From Microbacterium paraoxydans (GTDB taxonomy: Bacteria; Actinomycetota; Actinomycetes; Actinomycetales; Microbacteriaceae): a stretch of 64,000 bases of DNA. Location of the stretch: the NCBI RefSeq assembly GCF_020524545.1, contig NZ_JAIVLG010000004.1, positions 434,001 to 498,000 on the forward strand, written 5' to 3'. The notes below the pieces were generated by a model, which saw only the letters and a list, made by a program, of their open reading frames with translations, had not been told where the DNA came from and made no database searches. Positions 22,252 through 31,553 of the stretch are shown piece after piece (position 1 is the first letter of the stretch; each line of letters starts with the position of its first letter). The position numbers and the translations under genes are program-made.

Positions 22252-24882
22252 ACGGACTCCGCAAAGCCTACCCTCATGGTCGTCGACGGCCACTCGCTCG
22301 CCTACCGCGCCTTCTTCGCGCTCCCGGTCGACAACTTCACCACCAAGGACAATCAGCACACCAACGGCATCTACGGCTTCCTGTCGATGCTGGTGAACCT
22401 CATCAAGGCCGAGCAGCCGACGCACCTCGCGATCGCCTTCGACACCTCGCGTCATTCGTTCCGCACCGAGGAGTACCCGGAGTACAAAGCCACGCGCTCC
22501 GAGTCGCCGCAGGAGTTCAAGGGTCAGATCCCTCTCCTGCAGGACTGCCTCACCGCCATGTCCATTCCGGTTCTGACGAAGGAGGGGATCGAAGCCGACG
22601 ACATCCTCGCGACGCTCGCCTCCCAGGGCGTCGAGCAGGGCTTCGATGTGCTCGTCGTCTCTGGAGACCGCGACACCATCCAGCTCGTGAACGACGACGT
22701 AACGCTGCTCTACCCCTCGGTGCAGGGTGTCTCGCAACTCAAGCGCTACGACCCGACGACCGTGCAGGAGCGTTATGGAGTCCGTCCCGAACAGTACCCC
22801 GACATCGCGGCCCTGGTCGGCGAGACCAGCGACAACCTCCCCGGCGTGCCGAAGGTCGGAGAGAAGACGGCGGTCAAGTGGCTCACGCAGTTCGGATCGC
22901 TCGATGAGCTGATCGCCCGCGCCGATGAGATCAAGGGAGTGGTCGGCGGCAACCTGCGCGACCACATCGACGATGTCCGTCGGAACCGCAAGCTGAACCG
23001 ACTCCTCACCGACGTCGAACTCCCGGTGGGGCCTTCCGACCTGGCGGTGGTACCGATCGACGCGCAGGCTGTGCGCGACATCTTCGCCCGGCTCGAGTTC
23101 CGCACGCTGCTGCCGCGGGTGTTCGAGGCCGTCGGAGCCGGAGAGGTGGCCGACGACCCGGCATCGGTCGTCGTCGTACCCGCACCCGTCGAGGTGACGC
23201 CCGCCGAGCTGGCAGCCTGGGCAGCCGCACAGGAGGGTGGTGTCTCCCTTCGAATCATGACTCAGGGTGGTGTCCCCACGCGGATCGGGGCCGCCACCCT
23301 CACCGACCTCCGCGAATCGGAGTGGACGGAGGAACCCGTAGACGGGCTGCGCGAATGGATCGAATCCGACGCGCCGAAGGTCCTGCACGACGCGAAGCCC
23401 CAGGTCAAGGCTCTGATCCGACAGGGAATCCGTCTCCGTGGCCTTGCCTACGACACGAGCCTGGCCGGCTGGCTGCTGCGACCGAGCTTCCCGGACAAGA
23501 CCCTCTCGGATCTGGTCGAGCGCTATCTGGGCGAAAAGCTGCCCGAAGCCGACCCGTCCCAGCTGGTGCCGGAGACCGAGGGAGCCACGCCGTCTCAGGA
23601 GGCCTGGTTCGCGTTGCGCGTCGCCGATGCGCTGCGCGAAGACATCCCCGAGTCGGTCGCCGCTGTCCTGGTCGACATCGAGCTGCCGACCCTGCTCACA
23701 CTCGCCGACATGGAGGTCGCAGGCGTCGCGGTCTCACACGAGGTGCTGTCCACGTTCTCCGGAGAGCTCGCCGCCCGCGCCGAGGGCCTTGCGCAGGAGG
23801 CGTTCTCGGTCGTCGGTCGCGAGTTCAACCTCGGCTCGCCCAAGCAGCTGCAGGAGGTCCTGTTCGACGACCTGCAGCTGCCGAAGACGCGCAAGACCAA
23901 GACCGGCTACTCGACCGACGCCGCCGTGCTGGCAGACCTCCAGGAGAGCAACCCGCACCCGTTCCTCAGCCTGTTGCTGCAGCACCGTGAGGCCACCAAG
24001 CTTCGTCAGATCATCGAGTCCCTCGACACCGCGATCGGCGACGATCACCGTGTGCACACGACGTATGTGCAGACGGGGAGCCAGACCGGACGACTCTCCA
24101 GCACTGATCCCAATCTGCAGAACATCCCGGTGCGCACGGAGGAGTCACGCCGTATCCGCAGCGCGTTCGAAGTCGGCCAGGGGTATGAGGCTCTCTTGAC
24201 AGCCGACTACTCACAGATCGAGATGCGGATCATGGCCCACCTCTCCGGCGACGAGGGGCTGATCGAGGCGTTCAACAGCGGCGAAGACCTGCACCGGTTC
24301 GTCGGAGCGCGCGTGTTCGGGGTGGAGCCGAGCGAGGTGTCGTCAGCGATGCGCACAAAGGTGAAGGCGATGTCCTACGGTCTCGTCTACGGGCTGTCGG
24401 CGTTCGGTCTCTCCAAGCAGTTGCGCATCGAGCAGTCCGAGGCCAAGCAGCTGATGGTGGAGTACTTCGCACGATTCGGTGCGGTTCGCGACTACCTGCG
24501 CGCCTCGGTCATGAAGGCGAAAGAGGTCGGCTACACCGAGACGATCTTCGGTCGTCGTCGGCCGTTCCCTGATCTCGCAAGCCCCAATCGCGTTCTTCGG
24601 GAGAACGCCGAACGTGCCGCTCTCAACGCGCCGATCCAGGGGAGCGCAGCCGACATCATGAAGATCGCGCTGCTCCACATCCACGATGACCTTCGCTCCC
24701 AGCAGCTCTCCTCGCGCGTGCTGCTTCAGATCCATGACGAACTCGTCGTCGAGGTGGCCCCGGGGGAGTGGGACGCCACGGAGCAGATCGTGCGCGCGCG
24801 GATGGGCGATGCAGCGCAACTCTCGGTGCCGCTCGACGTTCAGGTCGGGCGCGGCCGTGATTGGAACGAAGCCGCGCACTGA
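22249..24882 (+). CDS. polA: DNA polymerase I
   Basis: 877-aa repair and Okazaki-processing polymerase. The N-terminal 5'-3' nuclease has VVDGHSLAYRAFFALP, EADDILATLA and the VSGDRDTIQLV block. The middle domain lacks the DxE exonuclease motif, so proofreading is probably absent, as in mycobacteria. The polymerase domain has motif A DYSQIEMRIMAHLSGD, motif B around KVKAMSYGLVYGLSAFG and motif C QIHDELVVEV. GTG start with a TAGGCT box six bases upstream. Confidence 0.96.
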   Translation: MTDSAKPTLMVVDGHSLAYRAFFALPVDNFTTKDNQHTNGIYGFLSMLVNLIKAEQPTHLAIAFDTSRHSFRTEEYPEYKATRSESPQEFKGQIPLLQDCLTAMSIPVLTKEGIEADDILATLASQGVEQGFDVLVVSGDRDTIQLVNDDVTLLYPSVQGVSQLKRYDPTTVQERYGVRPEQYPDIAALVGETSDNLPGVPKVGEKTAVKWLTQFGSLDELIARADEIKGVVGGNLRDHIDDVRRNRKLNRLLTDVELPVGPSDLAVVPIDAQAVRDIFARLEFRTLLPRVFEAVGAGEVADDPASVVVVPAPVEVTPAELAAWAAAQEGGVSLRIMTQGGVPTRIGAATLTDLRESEWTEEPVDGLREWIESDAPKVLHDAKPQVKALIRQGIRLRGLAYDTSLAGWLLRPSFPDKTLSDLVERYLGEKLPEADPSQLVPETEGATPSQEAWFALRVADALREDIPESVAAVLVDIELPTLLTLADMEVAGVAVSHEVLSTFSGELAARAEGLAQEAFSVVGREFNLGSPKQLQEVLFDDLQLPKTRKTKTGYSTDAAVLADLQESNPHPFLSLLLQHREATKLRQIIESLDTAIGDDHRVHTTYVQTGSQTGRLSSTDPNLQNIPVRTEESRRIRSAFEVGQGYEALLTADYSQIEMRIMAHLSGDEGLIEAFNSGEDLHRFVGARVFGVEPSEVSSAMRTKVKAMSYGLVYGLSAFGLSKQLRIEQSEAKQLMVEYFARFGAVRDYLRASVMKAKEVGYTETIFGRRRPFPDLASPNRVLRENAERAALNAPIQGSAADIMKIALLHIHDDLRSQQLSSRVLLQIHDELVVEVAPGEWDATEQIVRARMGDAAQLSVPLDVQVGRGRDWNEAAH

Positions 24883-24908
24883 CCTCAGCCATGGGAACGG
24901 GCCGGGGC

Positions 24909-24924
24909 TAGGCTGGCAGTTATG
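24909..24924 (+). promoter_or_regulatory. Candidate leaderless promoter for the DUF885 gene
   Basis: TAGGCT (24909-24914), GGCAGTT, ATG 24922. Confidence 0.5.
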
Positions 24925-26598
24925 ACTTCAGCTCCCCGCACCCCTTCCGCCATCGACGCCGTCGCCGATGAATGGGTCGACACGATCGCGGTTCTGGCAC
25001 CCACTCTCGGCACCTACATCGGGCGTGACGAGGTGAACGACCGCTTCGGCGACCTGAGTCCTGCGGGGCACGAAGAGATCGCCGCGGCGACGCGCGCGAC
25101 GTTGGACAAGCTCTCGACACTCGAGCCTGTGGACGCGATCGACGAGGTGACGAAGACCGACCTCGGCGCCGAACTCCGGCTCGACCTCGAGCTGCACGAC
25201 GCGAAGTGGCACCTGCGCGATCTCAATGTGATCGCCTCTGCCGCGCAGGATGTGCGCGCGGCATTCGATCTCATGCCCACCGCGACGGTGCAGGACTGGG
25301 ACGTGATCGCGACCCGCCTCGCAGCCGTGCCCGATGCCCTCCGCGGTTACGTCGAGACCCTCAGAACGGGTATCGCGGAAGGCATCGTCCCGGCGCGCCG
25401 GCAGGTGACCGAGGTGGCGACGCAGATCGGCCGCTACACAGCCGATGACGGCTTCTTCGCCGCCTTCGTCGCGAACGCGGACCCCGAGGAAGGCCAGCTG
25501 CCGGCTTCTCTCGCTCGCACCCTCGCCGACAACTCGGCGGCCGCGCGCGTCGCCTACGACGAGCTGCGCCGTTTCCTCGCGGAGGAGCTTGCTCCCGCTG
25601 CAGGCGACGGGGACGCGGTGGGTCGTGACCTCTACGCGCTCAACTCGCGTCGCTTCCTCGGGGCGACCATCGACCTGGACGAGACCTACGAGTGGGGCCG
25701 CGAAGAGCTCGCGCGCATGGTCGAAGAGCAGACAGCGATCGCGAACGAGATCCTTCCCGGTGCGTCCGTCGAGGAAGCGGTCGCGCATCTGGAAGCCGAC
25801 CCGGCTCGCAAGCTCGTCGGCACCGATGCTCTCCAGAGGTGGATGCAGGAGACGAGTGACCGTGCGGTCGCGGAACTCGGTGTCTCGCACTTCGATATTC
25901 CTGAAGCCATCCGCACGCTCGAGTGCATGATCGCCCCCACGCAGGAGGGCGGGATCTACTACACCGGCCCGACCGACGACTTCTCTCGTCCTGGACGCAT
26001 GTGGTGGTCCGTGCCCGAGGGGGTCACCGAGTTCGACACCTGGCGGGAGCTCACCACGGTCTTCCACGAGGGCGTGCCGGGTCACCATCTGCAGATCGCA
26101 CAGGCGGTGTACAACCGGGCCGAGCTCAACTCGTGGCGCCGTCTGCTCGCAGGTACCTCGGGCCATGCCGAGGGTTGGGCTCTGTACGCTGAGCGCCTGA
26201 TGGAGCAGCTCGGCTACCTCGACGACCCTGCCGACCGGCTCGGCATGCTCGACGGACAGCGGATGCGGGCAGCCCGCGTGGTCCTCGACATCGGTGTGCA
26301 CCTGGGCAAGCCGCGTCTCGACGGCACCGGTGTGTGGGACGCGGAGTACGCGCTCGACTTCATGCGCCAGAACGTGAACATGTCAGATCAGTTCGTGCAG
26401 TTCGAGGTGAACCGCTACTTGGGTTGGCCGGGCCAGGCACCGTCGTACAAGGTCGGTCAGCGCATCTGGGAGCAGGTGCGTGACGGCGTCCGCACCGCTG
26501 AGGGGGAGGCCTTCTCGTTCAAGGAGTTCCACAAGAAGGCCCTCGACCTCGGTGGCGTCGGCCTCGACACGCTGCGCAGTGCTCTGCTCCCACACTGA
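24922..26598 (+). CDS. DUF885 family putative zinc metallopeptidase
   Basis: 558-aa protein of the DUF885 family. The zinc-type motif HEGVPGHHLQ (His-Glu-x3-His) is followed about 20 residues later by GHAEGWALYAERLM, which supplies the downstream Glu, an arrangement resembling gluzincin peptidases. No signal peptide, so cytoplasmic. Substrate not established. Stand-alone transcription from the TAGGCT box is likely; the next gene has its own ribosome-binding site. Confidence 0.85.
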   Translation: MTSAPRTPSAIDAVADEWVDTIAVLAPTLGTYIGRDEVNDRFGDLSPAGHEEIAAATRATLDKLSTLEPVDAIDEVTKTDLGAELRLDLELHDAKWHLRDLNVIASAAQDVRAAFDLMPTATVQDWDVIATRLAAVPDALRGYVETLRTGIAEGIVPARRQVTEVATQIGRYTADDGFFAAFVANADPEEGQLPASLARTLADNSAAARVAYDELRRFLAEELAPAAGDGDAVGRDLYALNSRRFLGATIDLDETYEWGREELARMVEEQTAIANEILPGASVEEAVAHLEADPARKLVGTDALQRWMQETSDRAVAELGVSHFDIPEAIRTLECMIAPTQEGGIYYTGPTDDFSRPGRMWWSVPEGVTEFDTWRELTTVFHEGVPGHHLQIAQAVYNRAELNSWRRLLAGTSGHAEGWALYAERLMEQLGYLDDPADRLGMLDGQRMRAARVVLDIGVHLGKPRLDGTGVWDAEYALDFMRQNVNMSDQFVQFEVNRYLGWPGQAPSYKVGQRIWEQVRDGVRTAEGEAFSFKEFHKKALDLGGVGLDTLRSALLPH

Positions 26599-26652
26599 CG
26601 GGAATGCGGTGCAGCCGGAGAGTGTTCATTCACCTGAATAGAAAGGGATGAC

Positions 26653-27687
26653 ATGGGCATCGAATTCGGACTGGACACCTTCGGCGACATCACGCGGAAC
26701 GCGGACGGGGAGCTTCTCACCGGGGCGCAGACGATCCGCAACGTCGTGGAGCAGGCGGAGCTCGCTGACACAGTCGGAGTGGACTTCTTCGGGGTGGGGG
26801 AGCACCACCGCGAGGAGTTCGCGGTGTCCGCGCCGGAGATGGTGCTGGCTGCGATCGCGGCCCGCACAGAGCGCATTCGTCTCGGCACGGCGGTGACCGT
26901 CCTGTCGTCCGATGACCCCGTCCGCGTGTTCGAGCGCTTCTCGACGTTGGACGCTCTCTCGAACGGCCGGGCAGAGGTCGTCCTCGGTCGAGGGTCGTTC
27001 ATCGAGTCTTTCCCGCTCTTCGGCTACGACCTGCGGGACTACGACGCACTGTTCGAGCAGAAGCTCGAGTTGTTCGTCGAGCTCCTCAAGGAGAAGCCCG
27101 TGACGTGGTCGGGCACCATGCGCGCTTCCCTGGAGAACGCGAACGTGTTCCCCAAGACCGAGAAGGGCCTTCGCACCTGGGTGGGCGTGGGCGGAAGCCC
27201 CGAATCCGTCGTGCGGGTCGCCCGTCACGGTCTCGGTCTGATGCTCGCGATCATCGGCGGGCCGGCGGCGCGATTCAAGCCGTTCGTCGACCTCTACCAT
27301 CGCTCCGTGACGTCGTTCGGAACCACCTCGCACCCCGTCTCCGTGCACTCGCCCGGCCATATCGCCGAGACGGACGCAGAGGCCTGGGACGCCGCCTACT
27401 CGGGGTTCGAAGCGATGAACAACACCATCGGCCGCGAGCGCGGCTGGCCCGCGTACAGCCGCGCCCGTTTCCAGAACGACGTCGGACCGGAAGGAGCCAT
27501 CTACGCAGGCTCGCCGGATCGGGTCGCCGCGAAGATCGCAGAGACGGTCACCACTCTCGGCCTCGGGCGGTTCGACCTGAAGTACGCCACCGGCACCCTC
27601 TCGCACGAGTCGATGATGCGCAGCATCGAGCTGTACGGGACAGAAGTGATCCCGCGTGTGAAGCGGATCCTCGACGCGCAGGACTGA
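26653..27687 (+). CDS. LLM-class flavin-dependent oxidoreductase (luciferase-like)
   Basis: 344-aa luciferase-like monooxygenase/reductase of the TIM-barrel family using reduced flavin. Typical blocks: FFGVGEHHREEFAVSAPE, IRLGTAVTVLSSDDPVRV, GRAEVVLGRGSF and VGVGGSPESVVRVARHG. GAAAGGGA precedes ATG 26653. No cognate flavin reductase is adjacent, so the substrate cannot be inferred. Confidence 0.85.
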   Translation: MGIEFGLDTFGDITRNADGELLTGAQTIRNVVEQAELADTVGVDFFGVGEHHREEFAVSAPEMVLAAIAARTERIRLGTAVTVLSSDDPVRVFERFSTLDALSNGRAEVVLGRGSFIESFPLFGYDLRDYDALFEQKLELFVELLKEKPVTWSGTMRASLENANVFPKTEKGLRTWVGVGGSPESVVRVARHGLGLMLAIIGGPAARFKPFVDLYHRSVTSFGTTSHPVSVHSPGHIAETDAEAWDAAYSGFEAMNNTIGRERGWPAYSRARFQNDVGPEGAIYAGSPDRVAAKIAETVTTLGLGRFDLKYATGTLSHESMMRSIELYGTEVIPRVKRILDAQD

Positions 27688-27721
27688 CGCCATCACGCTC
27701 AGGACATCGGGTACTCGGCTC

Positions 27722-27737
27722 TACGATGAAGGACATG
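27722..27737 (+). promoter_or_regulatory. Candidate leaderless promoter for the MFS gene
   Basis: TACGAT (27722-27727), GAAGGAC, ATG 27735. It favours this ATG over the in-frame ATG at 27726. Confidence 0.45.
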
Positions 27738-29087
27738 GCCAACACCGCCCTGCCGGGCCGCTCATCGCTGGCTGAGCGCCTGGACGTCCTGCCGTTCACA
27801 CGTCGACACTTCCGCCTGCTGACGGGGTCAGGGGTCGGTTGGGCGTTGGACGCGATGGACGTCGGCCTGATCTCCTTCATTCTCGCAGCGCTCACGCAGC
27901 AGTGGGGACTGACCAAGAGCGAAGCCGGCTGGATCGCCTCGGTCGGATTCATCGGCATGGCACTCGGTGCAACGCTCGGCGGCCTCCTCGCCGATCGTTT
28001 CGGCCGGCGGCAGGTGTTCGCGCTCACGCTTCTCGTATACGGCATCGCGACCGGAGCCAGTGCGCTCGTCGGAGGGCTCGTGGCACTCCTGGTCCTGCGG
28101 TTCCTGGTGGGACTCGGCCTCGGCGCAGAGCTGCCAGTGGCGTCGACCTACGTGAGCGAGTTCGCTCCGGCGCGGATCCGCGGACGCCTGATCGTTGTCC
28201 TGGAGGCATTCTGGGCACTCGGCTGGACCGCTGCGGCGGTGATCGGCTTCCTCGTCATCCCGGCCTTTGATGACGGATGGCGCTGGGCCTTCGCGCTGGG
28301 CGCCATCCCTGCGGTGTACGCACTCTTCGTGCGCTGGCGCATGCCGGAGTCGCCCCGCTGGCTCGCCTCGCGAGGACGCATCGCGGAGGCGGACCGCATC
28401 GTCTCGGCCTTCGAGGCCGACGCCGGCGTGGGAGGCGTCCCCGCGATCCGGAAGGAGCCTGCCTCCCGTGCGATCGCGGTCACAGCACGGGCGCGGCTGA
28501 CGACGCTCTGGAGTTCCGAGTTCCGCCTGCGCACCCTTTGTCTGTGGGTCGTGTGGTTGGGTGTGAACTTCGCGTATTACGGAGCTTTCATCTGGATCCC
28601 GAGCATTCTGGTGGATGCCGGGTTCGACCTGGTGCGCTCGTTCGGGTTCACCCTGATCATCACCCTGGCCCAGCTCCCGGGGTACGCCGTCGCGGCGTGG
28701 CTGATCGAGGTGTGGGGGCGACGGTCGACACTGTCGGTGTTCCTTCTCGGCTCGGCCGTCTCGGCCGTGATCTTCGGCACGGCGACGACAGAGGGGGCGA
28801 TCATCGCGGCCGGCATGGCGCTGTCCTTCTTCAATCTGGGCGCGTGGGGTGCGCTCTACGCGGTGACCCCCGAGATCTACCCGACGTCGTTGCGGGGCAC
28901 AGGAGCGGGCTGGGCGGCCGGTGTGGGTCGCATCGCGTCGATCGTGGCGCCGCTCGCGGTTCCCGTGCTGCTGGTCGCCGGGGGAGCGCCGCTGCTGTTC
29001 GCAGTCTTCGGGGCGTGCTTCTTCGGAGCGGCGGCCGCTGCCTGGGGACTCGTGGATCGACGCGGACGGGCGCTCGACGACCGCTGA
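27735..29087 (+). CDS. MFS transporter, sugar/aromatic-acid porter type
   Basis: 450-aa major facilitator with about 12 membrane helices. The MFS signature GGLLADRFGRRQVF lies between helices 2 and 3, with GLGLGAELPVASTYVSEFAP around helix 4 and the matching loop GRRSTLSVF in the second half. These blocks resemble the sugar-porter and aromatic-acid:H+ symporter families; the substrate is unknown. A leaderless promoter is proposed at the start, and the SGNH gene follows with its own. Confidence 0.85.
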   Translation: MANTALPGRSSLAERLDVLPFTRRHFRLLTGSGVGWALDAMDVGLISFILAALTQQWGLTKSEAGWIASVGFIGMALGATLGGLLADRFGRRQVFALTLLVYGIATGASALVGGLVALLVLRFLVGLGLGAELPVASTYVSEFAPARIRGRLIVVLEAFWALGWTAAAVIGFLVIPAFDDGWRWAFALGAIPAVYALFVRWRMPESPRWLASRGRIAEADRIVSAFEADAGVGGVPAIRKEPASRAIAVTARARLTTLWSSEFRLRTLCLWVVWLGVNFAYYGAFIWIPSILVDAGFDLVRSFGFTLIITLAQLPGYAVAAWLIEVWGRRSTLSVFLLGSAVSAVIFGTATTEGAIIAAGMALSFFNLGAWGALYAVTPEIYPTSLRGTGAGWAAGVGRIASIVAPLAVPVLLVAGGAPLLFAVFGACFFGAAAAAWGLVDRRGRALDDR

Positions 29088-29110
29088 CACCCGGTGTCGC
29101 CGACCCGCAA

Positions 29111-29125
29111 TAGGCTGGGACGATG
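29111..29125 (+). promoter_or_regulatory. Candidate leaderless promoter for SGNH gene 1
   Basis: TAGGCT (29111-29116), GGGACG, ATG 29123. Confidence 0.5.
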
Positions 29126-29878
29126 GCAGAGGTTCGGTTCGTGGCGATCGGCGACTCATTCACCGAGGGTGTCGGTGACGTCCTCCCGGATGGGCGGGAG
29201 CGCGGCTGGGCGGACCTCGCTGCACAAGGATGGGCTGATGCCGCCGGCCACCCGATCCAGTATGCGAACCTCGCGATCCGTGGCAAGCTGGCCTGGCCGA
29301 TCGTCGAACAGCAGCTGGAGCCGGCGCTCGCGCTCCGCCCGACCCACCTCTCTTTCAACGGTGGTGGCAACGATATGCTGCGACCGCGCACGGACGTCGA
29401 GCACATCGACGATGCCTTCAGCCGGGTGCTGCGCCGATGCGACGAGGAGGGCGTGACCATGATCCTGCTCTCCGGTGCCAACCCGAGCGGTCAGCTACCG
29501 ATGGGTTCCCTCGTCCAGCGCAGGGGAGACCTGCTCTCCCACGCGGTGCTCCGGCGCATCGAAGGGCGCCCCGACGTGATCCGGGCGCTCAACTGGCCGG
29601 ATCGTGAACTGTCTCGCGGCGCCTATTGGGCCGACGACCGGCTGCACATGAACGCGGCCGGCCATCACCGCGTCGCGGCCAGGGTGCTCCATGCACTCGG
29701 GTTCGAGCCTCCGGAGTCTTGGTGGGCGCCGAGCGATTGCATGGGCGCTGGACCATCGGGTTTCGCGTACTACCGCGAGTTCGTCGGCCCCTGGGTGCGC
29801 CGTCGAGTGACGCGCACCTCGTCCGGCGACGGTCGGACGGCGAAATACCCGTCCTGGGTCGAACGGGTTCCCTCGTGA
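29123..29878 (+). CDS. SGNH/GDSL hydrolase 1
   Basis: 251-aa esterase-fold enzyme without a signal peptide. Block I AIGDSFTEG holds Ser12; GGGND holds Asn83; DDRLH holds Asp172 and His175. The triad is complete. It is a paralogue of the gene at 58114-58941 (shared GDSFTEG, GWAD, YANLAxRGKL and GGND blocks), and both end in a similar tail PWVxRR...SSGD...AKxP that lies beyond the hydrolase core. Substrate unknown; the SUMF1-like gene follows after 19 nt. Confidence 0.88.
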   Translation: MAEVRFVAIGDSFTEGVGDVLPDGRERGWADLAAQGWADAAGHPIQYANLAIRGKLAWPIVEQQLEPALALRPTHLSFNGGGNDMLRPRTDVEHIDDAFSRVLRRCDEEGVTMILLSGANPSGQLPMGSLVQRRGDLLSHAVLRRIEGRPDVIRALNWPDRELSRGAYWADDRLHMNAAGHHRVAARVLHALGFEPPESWWAPSDCMGAGPSGFAYYREFVGPWVRRRVTRTSSGDGRTAKYPSWVERVPS

Positions 29879-29897
29879 GTCGGCGGAGCGACTCGGC

Positions 29898-30644
29898 GTG
29901 ACGGACATAGAGCTCGCGCAGATCCCCGCCGGGGTCCTGACCCTGCACGATGCACGACGCGGTGAGCATCGCGAGGTGACGCTCGAACCATTCGAGATCG
30001 GTGTGTATCCGGTGACGGAGGCGCAGCTCACGGAAGTGATGGGCATTCCGATGCGGCACCCGCGGCGCCCCGCATCCGACGTGAGCTGGTTGCGCGCCGT
30101 CCACTTCTGCAACGCTGCATCCGAATGGGAAGGACTGGATAGGGTCTATTTGTTCGACGGCGAGGAGGTCTCCTGGGACACGACTGCTGACGGGTACCGG
30201 CTCCCCACCGAGTCGGAATGGGAGTTCGCGTGTCGGGCAGGTTCGACCGGTCTGCACTACGCGCCACTCGCCGATGCGGCGTGGACGAATGCCGACGGTG
30301 TCTCGTCGCCGCAGGATGTCGGCGGGAAGCTCCCGAACCTCCACGGTCTCTTTGACACCCTCGGCAACGTGTGGGAGTGGTGCTGGGACCTGCTGGATCC
30401 TGCCCGCTATGACGACTACCGCGTCTTCCGCGGTGGAGGATTCGCCGACGATGCGTGGAGCGTCCGAGCCTCTGTCCGCCGTGGGGGAGCGCCACGGATG
30501 CATCATGAAGACGTCGGACTCCGGCTCGCTCGAGGAGCATTCGACACGGTCGATCAGGCACAGGGCTGGTCGGCGCAGGCCGATCGCGAGCGCGCCGTGC
30601 AGGACGGACCGCTCCCTTCGGGTTGGACGCCGCGAGGACGGTGA
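29898..30644 (+). CDS. SUMF1/FGE-fold protein lacking FGE active cysteines
   Basis: 248-aa single-domain protein with the formylglycine-generating-enzyme fold: FEIGVYPVTEAQ, GYRLPTESEWEFACRAGS, GLFDTLGNVWEWCWD, FRGGGF and the ending VGLRLAR. In true aerobic FGE the copper-binding Cys pair follows RGGSW; here that stretch reads GGGFADDAWSVRASV with no Cys, so sulfatase activation is unlikely. No sulfatase or ergothioneine gene is adjacent. It starts 19 nt after the SGNH gene and may share its transcript. Function unknown. Confidence 0.75.
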   Translation: MTDIELAQIPAGVLTLHDARRGEHREVTLEPFEIGVYPVTEAQLTEVMGIPMRHPRRPASDVSWLRAVHFCNAASEWEGLDRVYLFDGEEVSWDTTADGYRLPTESEWEFACRAGSTGLHYAPLADAAWTNADGVSSPQDVGGKLPNLHGLFDTLGNVWEWCWDLLDPARYDDYRVFRGGGFADDAWSVRASVRRGGAPRMHHEDVGLRLARGAFDTVDQAQGWSAQADRERAVQDGPLPSGWTPRGR

Positions 30645-30733
30645 CTTGTCGCTCGCGGGTTCCGGGGGAGGCGCTGCGAGGATCTTCACACTCAGATTTC
30701 TCCCGAGGCCCACACGGGTGGAAAACTGGATCC

Positions 30734-31543
30734 ATGGCATCCGCATACTCCGTCATCGTCTCCCAGGGCCGCGTCGCCGATCGCACGGACGGAGCGCTCG
30801 TGGGTGCGCGACGCGTGGGCGAGGCGGTGTCGACGCTGCTCGCGATCGAATCGCGGATCATCGGCACTCCGTCGCCGAGCGCGATCGACGATTGGTCGGT
30901 GGCGCTTCCCGCGGCGGAGGCGACACTGAGCGGATTGCGCACTGCCGTGAAGGATGCCCTCGCGACGGGCACGACGCCGCTTCTGATCACCAACACCTGC
31001 GCGGCGAGCCTCGGCACCTTGCCGGCGGCGGCCGCGCATCATCCCGAGGCCGTCGTGCTCTGGATCGATGCGCACGGCGACTTCAACACCCCGGACACGA
31101 CCGAATCCGGATACCTGGGGGGAATGGTCTTGGCCGCCGCGTGCGGCCTCTGGGAGAGCGGCCACGGCGCCGGTCTCGACCCGAAACAGGTGCTGGTGGT
31201 CGGGGGCCGAGACATCGACGCTACGGAGGGGCAACTGCTCGCCGATGCCGGCGTCACCGTCATCCCCCCGTCGGGGAGCACACCCGAGCGCATCCTCGAG
31301 TGGGTCGCCGGACGCCCGGTGTGGATCCACGTCGACTGGGATGTCCTCGAACCCGGCTACATCCCGGCCGCGTATCGTGTCGGGGGAGGATTGCTGCCGC
31401 ACCAGATCGCCGCCATCTTCGCGGCTCTGCCGTCGGACTCCGTGCGGGGGATCGAACTCGCGGAGTTCGAAGCCGGCGACGCTGACGTACCGGAGCATGT
31501 CAGCGTCGAGCTGATCGTGGAAACACTCCAGCACCTGCTGTGA
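30734..31543 (+). CDS. Arginase/agmatinase-fold ureohydrolase-like protein
   Basis: 269-aa ureohydrolase-superfamily protein. The metal motif WIDAHGDFNTP supplies Asp112, His114 and Asp116; the second motif VDWDVLEPG supplies Asp201 and Asp203. The usual first ligand segment GGDHS is replaced by ITNTCAASLG, putting Cys89 where His is expected, so one metal site is altered. ATG 30734 gives the conserved N-terminus; the frame extends upstream without support. Substrate (arginine, agmatine, formiminoglutamate or other) cannot be assigned. Convergent with the MFS gene that follows. Confidence 0.78.
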   Translation: MASAYSVIVSQGRVADRTDGALVGARRVGEAVSTLLAIESRIIGTPSPSAIDDWSVALPAAEATLSGLRTAVKDALATGTTPLLITNTCAASLGTLPAAAAHHPEAVVLWIDAHGDFNTPDTTESGYLGGMVLAAACGLWESGHGAGLDPKQVLVVGGRDIDATEGQLLADAGVTVIPPSGSTPERILEWVAGRPVWIHVDWDVLEPGYIPAAYRVGGGLLPHQIAAIFAALPSDSVRGIELAEFEAGDADVPEHVSVELIVETLQHLL

Positions 31544-31553
31544 TGAGTCGGAC

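Noticed and set aside
29898..30644. EgtB or true formylglycine-generating enzyme
   Set aside because: No DinB-like N-terminal domain for EgtB and no Cys pair for FGE.
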